A DNA stretch of 64,000 bases from Amorphophallus konjac. Taxonomy: Eukaryota > Streptophyta > Magnoliopsida > Alismatales > Araceae. The stretch is from NCBI GenBank assembly GCA_022559845.1, contig CM040117.1, positions 15,152,856 to 15,216,855 of the forward strand, in the 5' to 3' direction. A program made the translations under genes and the position numbers. Below the pieces are notes generated by a model. It searched no databases. It was not told the DNA's origin and was given only the letters and a program-made list of their open reading frames with translations. Of the stretch, positions 42,979 to 53,450 are shown piece by piece; positions within the stretch are counted from its first letter, which is position 1; every line of letters starts with the position of its first letter.

Positions 42979-43109
42979 TCTTGAATGGTCAAGAGACCTG
43001 CCCCAGACCAGATCCACAAATCCTGCCTTGATTGATGGCAGTGGGCTTAAACAATTGGGGAAAGATCCCTCTCTACGAGCTTGAAATCGAAAGTCAACTA
43101 TGGCTGCCT

Positions 43110-43300
43110 CGGGTCTGGCGGTTGACCGGTAGCATGGGGCGGTCGACCGGAATTTTGTAGGTTTTGAAGATTTGGTTGCTGAGAAAACCGTTCGATCGAC
43201 CCATGGCTGGCTGTCGATCAAAATCTATAAAGTTCCACATTTCGAGCTTCTGTTAATTCTGGTCAACCGGCCCTTCCTCTCTGGTCGACCGAATAGTGAA
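43110..43300. repeat. GGTCGACC/GGTTGACC cluster in copia U3
   Basis: GGCGGTTGACCGG, GGGGCGGTCGACCGG, CCGTTCGATCGACCC, CTGGTCAACCGGCC and CTGGTCGACCGA in 190 bp. All are variants of a CGGTYGACCG palindrome. Confidence 0.75.
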
Positions 43301-44117
43301 TATCCTGCAAAAATAAGTTGTTAGCCTAGCAAAACATATCCATATGATCAAGGCTTGTGCTTACAACGATATTCATATAATCTGAGCTTCATTCAACCCA
43401 ATTATCAATAAGACTCATATAGCACTGCAATCATCCAATGTGAGTGTATCATGTGACCAAGTTCCATTCCACTCAGTTTCCCAGTGTTTACATAAGGGGT
43501 TCAAACCTTGTAGCTAGAATGAAAATCGTATGAGGAATATACACGAAGGTATCAAGTGAGTATATGCAACGGACTAGAGAGAGGTTAAATGATTACACAT
43601 AAAAACTAAGTGTTCCTTGAAGTTTAATCATTATGAAACCACATTTCAACCTCTTTCCACCAAGATTCACATAAATAGATATTACCATACATCCACGTGA
43701 TATTTAGGTGTCTTCCAACCGTCTCTATCCTATAAAAGACAAAGTAAACCATGAGATCTTCATGGATATCAAAATTTCCATTCTAAAGCTCACCTTTTGA
43801 CATCAACTCATTCTTCCACAAATATGAATGATTATCAACTGAATAGAATTTAATGCAAGCGCATATGGTATAATCATCCACGCATAAACCATTACATGTT
43901 CAGCCACAAAAGTTCCATATGAAAGGAACATGAACCACATTATGAACCTCCAAAAGCCATTTGCCATCGCAACCATTCATGAACAACAAGAGTACAAGGG
44001 CTCTTTGGTTATCACAAAACCAAGTAGCATATAGCAAAGCTGAATCGTTGTAAACTCATGAAACCGCATACCATAAGTTTAGTTATCATCAAAAACATAT
44101 ACAGGGCATATACAACA

Positions 44118-45622
44118 ATCTCTCCCTTTTTGATGATGATAAACTTTATGACTGACACAAACATCCTATTTTTCTCCCCCTTTGACATGATCAAAAAGTG
44201 GGAGGAAAGTAATGAAGTTCTAATATCAGCAAGCAGAATCATAAATCAATAAGAGCCCACTTCAGAAGTGCAAATGAGGCAATAGCAAGGCAAGGATATG
44301 GGGAACAAAGCATGTTGATTCTCTGTGATTGCAGTTGTTGATTATGGAGAGTTGCAAACCAAGATTCACAAAGCAAGATGAGACCATACAAAGCAAATAC
44401 CCCATGATACCAATTGGAAGGAATTTGAAGTCCATTCAATTTCTGGATTTTCAGTGATTTTCAAATTTTTAATTTTCTTTGGAAATGCATGAAGCTAGAT
44501 GCAAACAAATGATGACATATGAAATGCACACAATGTAACCAAGAAAATGTATATATATATACATGCAACATATCTCCCCCTTACTTATTTAAGAAGGGGA
44601 TGGGATAGAAAAGATGCATGAGAGTCATGACAACCGGAATATTCAAATATAGCACCTAGGAGGTTGTGCAATCATATAGGAGAATCATGCAATGGTCAAT
44701 GCAGTCAATCAATTTTCTGAATACATATTAAATCAAATTTCTAAGGGTGTGCGTGAGTAACATGAAAAATGATAGTTGCAATATGGATATTCAACTTTTC
44801 AGATCAACACAAGGAGATATTTTACAGACTGTATTTCAATTTTGAGAACAGCGTATTGGAGGCTTCGCATTACCTCAAAAAAATTTCACATCAAATTTCA
44901 ATGATATCACAAAGATAATCAGAATTTTTCTAAGAATGATCAGGTTCAAATAATTCCTTTTTACTCGAGTAGGCGCATGGAGCTCATGCCAGAATCCCCG
45001 ATTACTCAGAATACTGAACCATGTCACCTCATTTTGAACAGAGGTACTTTAGTCAACACTTTTCAGAAATGAACCACATCACGTCTCAGGTGACATGTGT
45101 CCAATTTACTCAGTGAGACTGAGCATTGTTCTGCCTTTCATTTCACATTTTTAAATTTTCCAACAAAGATAGGTAGGTAACTTTTTCATCAACTGTCTCT
45201 TCAACATACATACAGCAAGTTTAAAGTCTCTAGAGTGTTGAAAGAAAATTCTTATATCCTTATCTTTAACACTCATTTTCACATTTTGTGCATGAAGTGT
45301 ATGAATTTGATTCAGCATGTATACCGAAAATATCATGAACACATAACAGTGCAACTCCCCTTAAATAGATGCACTTATGAAATATGAACTCTCCCAGAGT
45401 GTATAATATGAAACACTCCAATAATGACTCAAATGCAACATTATTTATCAAGAAGGCATAAGGTCATAGAAATTCCAAAGGATGGGGGTGAATAACATAT
45501 ATAAGCATGCAAGTACACATTGGAAGTTTATGCAATATGTAATGTGATGTAAGATTTCAGATTTTATTTGAAGGTTCTAAATACATGAAAAGGTTTAAGG
45601 CGGGTGCAAAATGTGTTTTGCC
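44118..45622 (-). other. Copia internal 3' region, noncoding
   Basis: Starts with the minus-strand tract AAAAGGGAGAGAT beside the LTR. It has further CTCCCCCTT-type blocks at about 44176, 44574 and 45355. ORFs are short and unrecognisable. Confidence 0.5.
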
Positions 45623-46411
45623 TGTTGGAGAGGGGGATTTTCGCAGCCCGCCACAAAGGCAGCCCAACAAGACCCACAAGGTCCAACCAGGCGAGCCCGC
45701 CCGAGTGATAGCCCACAGGGCCCACTTAGGGAGAAAAGCCCAATAAATAAGACTCGAGGAACTAACTCTCCCCGGCGGCCTTCTAGGCTCGGAGGGCCCG
45801 AGACAACGGTCAGGTCCCAAGGAAGGTCCGGCCTAAAGCCCTCTCCCCGTCCGAGAGAGATAGGCTCCAGCCGACCTATCCGACCCCACCCTCGCCGGGC
45901 CATGCCTATCGCTCGGACATGAGCTAGCATCCCCGAGGCTCGGTAAGGCCGGTTGATTATCCACATGTGCAGTCGTCCAGAGTCCCCCGCCAGCGAGAGA
46001 GTCAGGGGAGCCGCCGGACTCCGAGGGGATAACGTTCCCACGATCAGGCCATGAAAGCCCCCGTTAAAGACGTAACTCCCGCCGGAAACCCCTCAGCTTA
46101 CAGGACTCCTGAAGGCGGCGCACTATTTAAGCAAGGGATACCCTCCGGAAGAAGGTAAGATGAAACAAGGCATTCACACACCCTTAGCTCCTGAGCACGA
46201 TTCGCTTCACCCTCTGGTGGAGAGGATTCTCGCGCATCAGCTCTCTCCTCCCCCCATTATTGCTTCCACCATAGCTCTACTGACTTAGCCATCGGAGGGT
46301 TTTTCCCCAGGGAGATCCCCTGGGCCCTCTGATACGTTTCCCTCTCTTGCAGATTCATCTTCTGGTGATCCATAGCCCGCTCAGGACTCAGCACGAGATC
46401 TCGCCTCTTCA
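45623..46411 (+). repeat. 5' LTR of the Tat-like element (0.8 kb)
   Basis: TGTTGGAGAGGGGG start, GCCTCTTCA end, TATA-like CTATTTAAG at 46123, and the primer site two bases after the end. The left boundary is less certain than the right because no second copy is available. Confidence 0.65.
46123..46131 (+). promoter_or_regulatory. LTR TATA-like box
   Basis: CTATTTAAG, 280 bp before the LTR end. Confidence 0.5.
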
Positions 46412-46413
46412 TC

Positions 46414-46431
46414 TGGCGCCGTCTGTGGGAA
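46414..46431 (+). promoter_or_regulatory. Primer-binding site, Tat type
   Basis: TGGCGCCGTCTGTGGGAA, the conserved form found after the 5' LTR of Tat-group gypsy elements. Confidence 0.85.
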
Positions 46432-46448
46432 ACGCACGAAGAGCCGAG

Positions 46449-46941
46449 ATGGTGAGAAGAAGCTCAGGGAGGAGATCCGCCGGTGGGGCAGGTAAGGCTG
46501 TGGCGGCGGCGGGAGGCACCCCCTCTAGGGTCTCACAGAGCCCCCCCTCCAACGCCAGCATCCCCACCAACAGGCCACCACCCCCCCACCCCCGGCGGAG
46601 ACAGGGGCACCCCTCGACGGTGGCGCCAACGCCTTCCAGGCCCTCAACGAAAAGATGGACGTCCTCGTGGAGCTCATGAGGGCCCAGGCGGCCAGGGACG
46701 CAAGGTCCCGCGCCCCGTCAGGAAGTCCCCCTCGAAGGAGTGCGACGCAGCACACCGCCGGAGGCCGCTTCACCCTCCGCGGCCGACAGCTCCTCCGCAA
46801 CGACGTTGGAGGACCCTCGCAAGCTCCGCCTGCGGAGCAAGAGGCTTCCTCCATGCCGAGGAGAGGGAAGCAGGGAGCGAGGCCGCCGCGCCCGGGCACT
46901 AGTGCCCCGGGAGATCGCCAAGACGCCCCCCCAGCCCCACG
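46449..46941 (+). pseudogene. gag: Gag N-terminus, frame-disrupted
   Basis: The first ATG after the primer site gives MVRRSSGRRSAGG and then Pro/Ser-rich sequence. A typical NEKMDVLVELMRAQAARD helix follows in another frame, and EDPRKLRLRSKR lies back in the first. The main gag ORF is in the third frame. At least two frameshifts have therefore occurred. GC-rich ORFs on the opposite strand are shadows. Confidence 0.6.
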
Positions 46942-48912
46942 GTGCGACTGCAGCCAGAGCTGTCCCTCCGGCTGCGAGATTTCGAGAGACGGTTCGCAGA
47001 GCAAGAGCGCGCCCTCTGCGCCCTGCAGAAGACCTCTCTCCCGGAGGAAGAGGAGAAATCCCCTTTCTCCAAGTACATCTTGAAGGCAGAGGTCTCTCCC
47101 AGAGCCTCCATTCCAACCTTCAAACTCTACGACGGCCAGGGCGACCCAGCCGACCACTACGATAGCTTCGACGCCCTGGTGACCCTTCATGGAACGCCGG
47201 ATCCCATCAAATGCCGAGCCTTCGCGGCCACCCTGGTCCAAGGTGCTCAGGCATGGTTCCGGGCCCTCGCCCCTGGGTCCATCCGAGACTTCAGGCAATT
47301 CGGGCAAATTTTCAAGGAGAGTTTCGCCGGTAGCGCCCCCCCAAGGTCAGTAGCGGGGCTCCTGGCTCTCAAACAGGCGCAAGGGGAGAGGCTCCGGACT
47401 TACGTCCACCGATTTAAATCGGAAGCCCTTAGGATCCCCCGCCTGGATGTGGCCTCAGCCACAACCGCACTGACCGGGGGCACCCGGGACGAGAATCTCC
47501 GCCGCGAGCTTGTCCTCCACCCTCCCTCGACCCTTGCCGAGCTAGTGACTCTGGCACTGCACCACGCCGAGTGCGAAGAAGTACTCAGCACCTGCCGAGA
47601 CGCAACCGGCTCGGGTCGGGAGGGGGACAAGAAGCGGACCTCCGAGCCAAACCCTGGCTCGGGTAAGAAGCGCGATCGAGAAGGAGAGCGCAAGAGAAAG
47701 TACGAGCGGTACACCCCCTTGACCGCGCCAGTCTACGAGATCTATGAAGACATCAAAGACTCGGGACTTCTCCGCCAGCCCGAGCCAATGAGGTCGAAGA
47801 ATCGCAAGCAGAACAAGCATTGCCTGTTCCACGGTGACCACGGGCACCGCACCGGAGATTGCCATCAGCTCCAGGACGAGATCGAGCGCCTCATCCGTCT
47901 GGGGCACCTAGCCCGGTTCACGATCGGGCACAAAGAAGACCGAGACGCCGCAGAGGAGATCGACAACGCCCCCCGAGGGGTCCACATCAACGTCATCTCC
48001 GGAGGAGCGACATCGGGCGGCGACACCAGCCGAGGGAGGAAACGTCATGCCGAGCGAGCCAGTCGAGCCTTAGAGCCCCCCAGAGGCCCGCCGATGGAGC
48101 CCCAGGTCATAGTCTTCTCCGACCAAGACTTGGAAGGGCTGAGCACCCCGCATGACGATGCCCTCGTTATCTCGGCCACGATAAATCGCTGTAATGTAGA
48201 CAGGATTTTGGTTGATAATGGGAGCACCCCCGATGTATTATCTTATGACTGTTTTCTCAAGATGGGGGAAGACCCGTCCAAGCTCCGCCCGATCCGAACG
48301 CCCCTTTGCGGGTTTAATGGCCTGGTCACCTACCCCGTGGGAGCCCTATGCCTGCCGGTCACTATCGGTACCCCACCCAAAACCGTTACGGTCATAGTGG
48401 ACTTCATAGTGATTAAAGGTATGATAGCGTACAACGCCATTTTCGGCCGAAAAATTCTCAGCCGAATAAAGGCCGTACCATCTACCTATCACCAAAAAAT
48501 GAAGTTTCCCACCAAAAATGGGTTAGGGGAAGTCCGAGGTAACCAGGCCACGGCTAGAAGGTGCTACAACATCTCGGTGGAAGCCTCAAGGCCGGACGGG
48601 AAGGATAAGGGCCCCAGGGGAGTCGAAGGAAGAGCCGTGACCACCGAGCCCGGTGGCGAGTTATTAACGGTATTCCTGAACGACGACCCGGCCCTAGGAG
48701 TAAGGATCGGCGCCGACCTACCACCAAAGGAACAGCAGCAATACAAGGAGTTTCTTTCTGAGTACGTTCGGGTCTTTGCTTGGTCCGATGATCAACTCCC
48801 TGGTGTTGATATTTATTTGCCTATCTTTTATCTTACTTTTGAGGTTTGCAAAGTAATATGGCAAGATGACAAACAAGCAATCAAAGATCTACTCAAACCT
48901 GTGAACATGTGA
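46942..48912 (+). pseudogene. gag-pol: Tat-like gag-protease, truncated
   Basis: 656-residue frame. Gag core: FKLYDGQGDPADHYDSF (about 60-76), FAATLVQGAQAWFRAL, FKESFAGS, ALKQAQGERLRTYVHRF. The basic linker is followed by CLFHGDHGHRTGDC (294-307), the CX2HX4HX4C form characteristic of Tat/Ogre nucleocapsids. The protease core RILVDNGSTPDVLSYDCF (about 421-438) has Asn where classical enzymes have Ser/Thr. The family then runs into RT at VFAWSDDQLPGVD (about 611-623). The last 33 residues (from about 48809) read into unrelated LTR sequence, so the true break is there and the stop is accidental. No RT, RNase H or integrase remains. Confidence 0.85.
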
Positions 48913-49921
48913 ACATGAACCTAGGCAATCATAGCCAGCTCTAGCATGGGCATGCTACCTCAATCAAATTACGCTAAGGAAAAGGAAAACACACGCCGGG
49001 GCGTGGAGCAAGGAACAAATAAAAACACACCGCTAGGGGTGGAACAAGCAAGGAAAATAAAGAAGATATGAAGAAGACAGCTAATGCCCAATACCAAGGA
49101 AAGATGTGATCGCCACCAAAGTAAACACAAGTCAAAGACCTGAATATACCTTGGAAATAGGTGGATGAAGCACCCGCCCACGGGAGAGAAAACCAAGGAA
49201 AGCCTGCAGATCAACTTGGAAGTAACGGCCAGAACCCTGTGCGTCGCTTGGAAGTGACGGCCGCACGATAGACCGTCGGAAGATAGTGACGCGCCTGCAC
49301 CAGACCGTCAGGTAACCTGCAGTAGTAAAGCTTGAATTCTTTTAACTCCAACTCTTCCAGCCGGCTAGAAGACTTGGGCCTCGTGCTAATGAACCTGTAA
49401 ACCTGCCAAAGAAGTAGAAAGACAAGACAAGACAACCTCAATTAGCCCTTTTCACAAGCATAGCATCAATTCTTAAAGAGCTTAAGAACATCAAAAGGAG
49501 AGGGAATTATCGGGGAGTTTTAGTTTTTTAACCCCTCTGGGTGTTTTAAAAGTTTGGGAGGATGTTTGTATGCTTAAAGAACAGTGGAAAACGTGGAGAA
49601 AGAGGAGGGACAATGCTTTGTTTTGAGGAAAACCAAGGAAGAACTCAAGCATGCAATGATGAACTTGAAAGACCAAACTAAAGTACTCCCTTGATTAGAA
49701 GATGGATGGACGTGGGAAGCAGCTCCTCCTGGATGAAGATGGCTCCTGAGTTCGGCAGCACTTCGTCGTGAATCAAATCTTCCTCTCCTTTGGCCATGAA
49801 GTCAAGGGTTCTTTTCATAGGCTCTCAAACTCTTAGGTCGAGCAGAGGATAATTCAGCAAGATAAAGAGATAACTCTTAGCAAATCCTTGAAGATAATAT
49901 CACCAAGAGTCCATAGAAACA
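48809..49921 (-). repeat. Diverged Ogre-like LTR fragment
   Basis: Shares GTGATCGCCACC, ACCTTGG and TTCCAGCCGGCTAGA in the same order with 16486-16670 and 40040-40220. It also has CGCCGGGGCGTGG, like the end of the leader module, and GACCGTC words at 49260-49320. It is a second, older family member, cut by the assembly gap. No gene. Confidence 0.6.
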
Positions 49922-50021
49922 NNNNNNNNNNNNNNNNNNNNNNNNNNNNNNNNNNNNNNNNNNNNNNNNNNNNNNNNNNNNNNNNNNNNNNNNNNNNNNN
50001 NNNNNNNNNNNNNNNNNNNNN
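49922..50021. other. Assembly gap (100 N)
   Basis: Exactly 100 N, a conventional placeholder of unknown true size. Features on its two sides should not be assumed contiguous. Confidence 0.99.
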
Positions 50022-50036
50022 CTGAGGGGGTATGGG

Positions 50037-50219
50037 TGAGTTATTCCTTGAATTTGCTCTTTTTGAGTTTGATAACTTATTCTTATCCTGAGAATAACTC
50101 ATTCCATGTGAAATGGTAGAATGAGTTATTCGTAGAATAAGTGTCTTATTCCTAGCCGACCCCAAATAACTTAACCTTGCTCCCAAACTCTGTTAAAGAT
50201 GAGCAGGCAGAATAACTCA
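50037..50219. mobile_element. MITE-like inverted-repeat element
   Basis: Outer inverted repeat TGAGTTATTC/GAATAACTCA (50037-50046 and 50210-50219). It encloses a perfect 13-bp inverted repeat, GAATAACTCATTC at 50092-50104 with GAATGAGTTATTC at 50119-50131. About 180 bp, AT-rich, noncoding. The left end is close to the gap and no target duplication is certain. Confidence 0.45.
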
Positions 50220-51129
50220 TCTTATTAGCCCTTATTCTGTTATCAAAGTGGCCCAAAGGGAATTGTGCTTAATTTAAAATATTAAAAGGTCCACCAAAGC
50301 TTTGCAAAATAATTTTTTTCCCATCATCCTAACTTGTTTGTCTTGGAGTGAACCCTCTCACACCACATCATTTGTGCTATTTGTGCCTATTCAGGCCCGT
50401 TTGTGACGTTTATGTTGCATTTTCTCGCATTTTTTTTATTGGTCTTTCCTACATTAGTCTGTATGTCAGTCAGTCAATCCTTAGAGCATGGTAGCAATCA
50501 TCACCTGACCGCCGCTTTCCAGTAGCGGTCTCCTCAAGACCGCGACCTTTCCTCAGGTTGCCCTCCTCATCAGCCATCACTCCCTTTCTTCTCTGGCTAT
50601 ATTTCCTTGACATTTCTATATTAAGTCTTCGCCTCTCTCAGGGAGGGCCAATTTAATTCAATTTACCTTTCTTCTTCCCAATCTTGGTTCTCCCACGTGG
50701 AATCTTCTTCCCACGCGGGTCCTTCTTCCCGTGGTCCTTCTAACTCATTTGAAGAACAAGCCAATCTCATGGCTCACTAACAGGATCGTCAAGCAACTTG
50801 GGCAACTATCAAACTATATTTGCTATTTTAAGTGTTTTGTGTTAATGGGCCACATTAGTGGGCCTAGATGTGCGTTTTCTTTGGTAAGTGGAAAAAAAAT
50901 ATCCACATCATGTGATAGTCTTTTTTTAAGTGTCTTTTAGTCTTCCCACTAGAGATATAATGAGTCTTAGGTGTTAGGTGTTTGTTGAAGTTTAATGAGT
51001 GTCTTTTGATTTTCTTTGTGGAGTCTATAAAGGTGACATGTAACCTCTCTTTAAGAGACAATGAGGTTGAATATAATTTTTAGAAACTATCGTGAGGTGT
51101 GAAGCCTTGTATCTTGCGTGCTCTTCTCC
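50220..51129 (+). other. Unassigned, with LTR-like promoter tail
   Basis: No gene. A GACCGCCGCTTTCC...AGCGGTC motif lies at 50509-50531. CTATAAAG at 51025-51032 is followed by an LTR-like leader (AGACAATGAGGTTGAATATA, then GTGTGAAGCCTTGT), suggesting the end of a decayed copia-type LTR. Confidence 0.4.
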
Positions 51130-51850
51130 GAAAAAGAGATGGGGTGAGAAGCACCCCCCCGGGTGAGATGCCCGGCCATCCACTGCCCACCTCCTTTGCA
51201 CCGTCCTCCCTCTCACCACTCTCCCCTTCCCCACCATTGTCCGCCCCTTCCCCTTTATCTTTCCAACATCCACTCCTACAATGGTCTCGGGTGAGAAGCG
51301 TGGTTACATTATCTCTGTGACAGAGACGGGTGAGAAGCCCTACCCACGTCCTCCCACCCCGGTACTATCGTCGCCCTCTCTCCAGCCACTGCCAGCCCTA
51401 TAGCCGTCTCTCACCCTCCTTCCGTATAACCCAATTGTGGCACAAATGCCAACCAGACACAACACCGCCCGGCCCAGCTCCCACACCCCCTGACTCCTGG
51501 CTGTCCGCTCCTAGCACTGCTCCCCCTGCTCCCCTCCCTAGCCGCACCTCCACTCCTCGAACTCCATTTGCCAACGCGAACAAGGCTTTCGGCCCTACGT
51601 CCTGTGCCCCACCACCCCACCTACGCCCATCCACGCTGGTGAACCCCCCCTTCTCCACCAACTCCTATCTCTGCTCCCACCCTTGGATGCACCCTTCCTC
51701 CCTCTCCCCTCCATTGGCCAGACCACACCCCATGCCCTCCATCATTGTGAAGCCCACCAGTCACCCTCCCCTCCATCACCACCATTAAACCATACAAAAC
51801 CCTCTCAGTACTACCCACGGTGAAGAAAATTCCAAACAGAGCATCGTGCA
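51130..51850. other. C/T-rich low-complexity region
   Basis: Long C- and CT-rich stretch. GGGTGAGAAG recurs at about 51144, 51289 and 51330. An ORF of 152 residues (51330-51788, plus) is Pro/Ser/His-rich by composition with no recognisable domain. I do not call it a gene. Confidence 0.5.
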
Positions 51851-52189
51851 GTTGCTACATTGTGAAGCAAATAGTGAGAAGCGGACAACCCCTTGTTGTG
51901 GACGCACTAAAATTCGGAAAGAATCGGTTCGTTCGTTGATCGGGTTAATTCATCCATTTAGTGCGACGGCGTGCCAGTCACAAAGTGACGATTTATTCGG
52001 GCTTCACGGAAGCCTATGGTGCGCTCGATCTGACTAGTCAGACGATTGTGTGGTTCGTGTCGGGACCAAAACCCGCCGCGCCATACAGGTCACAGCGTCA
52101 TTTACATCCCCTCGGAGAGGGGAACACCCTTGATTAATCACCGGGAATCAGGGCCTCATGGCCAGAAAACTATATCGAGAGAAACCAAC
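51851..52189. other. Unassigned GC-balanced sequence
   Basis: No gene seen. TGTCGGGACCAAAACCCG at about 52050 looks like the first bases of an LTR, but no second copy or internal region supports it. Confidence 0.3.
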
Positions 52190-53110
52190 TGATAGCGGTC
52201 TCGAATCAGTCGGAAAGCCCTATGTCTAGGGAAGCAAGCATTCAAAATATGTCAGTCACTCAAGGGACCATTTTGATATTCGGACGAGCGTCCGGCTTCA
52301 GAGAATCATGATCGTCACGGGGAAAACTGGAGCATATGTATGCCGGGGGTACGGCAAGTTTATTGTTCAAAGGGATAGGAGACATTCGGTTGAATCCCGG
52401 TTAGAGTGGTCGAAAATCAGTGAGTTTATTGGCCCGGTGCGAGATCGAGTCAGGACCATTCTGGGGGCGCCTCCCGCGGTCCAAACGAGACTTGTGTGGG
52501 CATCGTTAATATTTCCGGTGCCGAAGGGCAGCGGGAAAGTGTCCCGGACTAGATTCCAAAACAAAGACGTGTACAGAGATAGCTGACTATAGTCCTAGGA
52601 TGTGGGTCAGGTAATGACCATGGTTGGGACAAACTCGAGGTCCAAACGTGACTCACGATGGTCTTATTGATATTCCCATACGTAGGGTTCGGGGATGACG
52701 AGAGCCGCCTCATTCCATACAGATTTTTGTTAGTCATTCATGGACCCCTTTATGTTTGGACAAAGGTCCATATTGAAGGCACGGTGTAGACGAAAACAAA
52801 CCCGTACAAATGTATGCCGAGAGTATGGCAAGTTTAATGCAAGTGCGGGATTAGATCCCGGTATATATGTCGGTCACTAATGGACCATTCATTGTTTGGA
52901 CGAGAGTCCGCATTTGAAGCATCGAAGATGATGACAAAACCGTATGAATGTCTACCGCGAGTATGGTAAGTTTAATGGGATTGCGGGATTGGATCCCGAT
53001 AGAAGTTGGTCAAGTTGACGGATTATTGGCCCGAGATGGTTTCAGACTATGGCCATGTCGGGGATTCTGAGGTCCACATCTGATACCATGGGACATCATT
53101 GCTTTTCTCT
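52190..53110. repeat. Degenerate repeat array of unknown type
   Basis: A block of ordered words recurs three times: GGACCATT, GGACGAGMGTCC, ATGTATGCCG then GGTACGGCAAGTTTA, and GGATTRGATCCCGGT. Starts are near 52260, 52736 and 52870. A TTATTGGCCCG block then occurs at 52427 and 53024. Unit spacing is irregular (about 135-475 bp). No coding. Confidence 0.65.
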
Positions 53111-53345
53111 TCATACACAGTCTGAGGGAGCGAACTGTTCGGTGTGGAGCCCGAACTCGCCATCGTGCGCCCTCACACGCGGATCGACCTGCGCGGTCAG
53201 GTCGCGGGGTTCATTATGATGTTTATTCTCATGAGGATGATTCATGTTCTTTCGTTCTTATTTATTAGTTTAGTTCCCTTCTTTTGTTTTAGTCATTAGT
53301 TTCAAACCTTTTCTTCTATTTAGTAAATTTATGTTTTCTTTTATG
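53111..53345. other. Spacer without recognisable features
   Basis: GC-rich at first (about 53110-53205), then AT-rich. No feature supported. Confidence 0.4.
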
Positions 53346-53447
53346 GGGCACGCCGGTTAAGTGGGATAGAAGAGGCGCGTCAGTTAAGAGTGCTAGGGGG
53401 GGCGCACTGGTTTAATGGGTGCAAGAGAGGGGCGCGCCGGATAAGGC
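53346..53447. repeat. Four-copy CGCGCCGGTTAAG-type short repeat
   Basis: GGCACGCCGGTTAAGTGGG, GGCGCGTCAGTTAAGAG, GGCGCACTGGTTTAATGGG and GGCGCGCCGGATAAGGC at about 30-bp spacing, immediately before the chromovirus LTR. Confidence 0.75.
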
Positions 53448-53450
53448 CAA

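Larger units (their letters stand above)
41721..44117 (-). repeat. Copia 3' LTR (2.4 kb)
   Basis: TG...CA boundaries, TATA box at 42970, an internal duplication with 215-bp spacing (42617 and 42832), a string of hairpins (42122-42440) and GGTCGACC-rich sequence (43110-43300). Confidence 0.75.
41721..45622 (-). mobile_element. SIRE/Maximus-like copia fragment: 3' LTR plus flank
   Basis: The LTR is 41721-44117, with edges TGACACCCAAGAGGGGGG and ATATACAACA on plus, and a purine tract on minus immediately outside. The interior to 45622 is noncoding, with several CTCCCCCTT blocks like those downstream of pol in SIRE-type elements. No gag or pol remains. It inserted into the right LTR of the Ogre-like element (flank ATCAA) and was cut by the Tat-like element. 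Lineage assignment is by recognition of the GAGGGGGGGTGAATTGGG edge and is moderately sure. Confidence 0.65.
45623..48808 (+). mobile_element. Tat-like LTR element, 5' half
   Basis: The 5' LTR (45623-46411), a TGGCGCCGTCTGTGGGAA primer-binding site and gag-protease coding on the plus strand. It breaks off just where RT should begin (after FAWSDDQLPGVD), and no 3' LTR is present. GC content is much higher than in the neighbours. Confidence 0.8.

Noticed and set aside
44012..45451. Small ORFs as copia env-like or pol remnants
   Set aside because: No recognisable motif. The region is noncoding sequence downstream of pol.
46525..47307. 260-residue minus-strand ORF over the Tat-like gag
   Set aside because: GC-rich shadow of the plus-strand gag, which has recognisable motifs.
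49854..50186. 110-residue ORF spanning the N run
   Set aside because: It crosses an assembly gap of unknown size.
51330..51788. 152-residue Pro/Ser/His-rich ORF as a host gene
   Set aside because: C/T-rich low complexity, with no domain or splice context.
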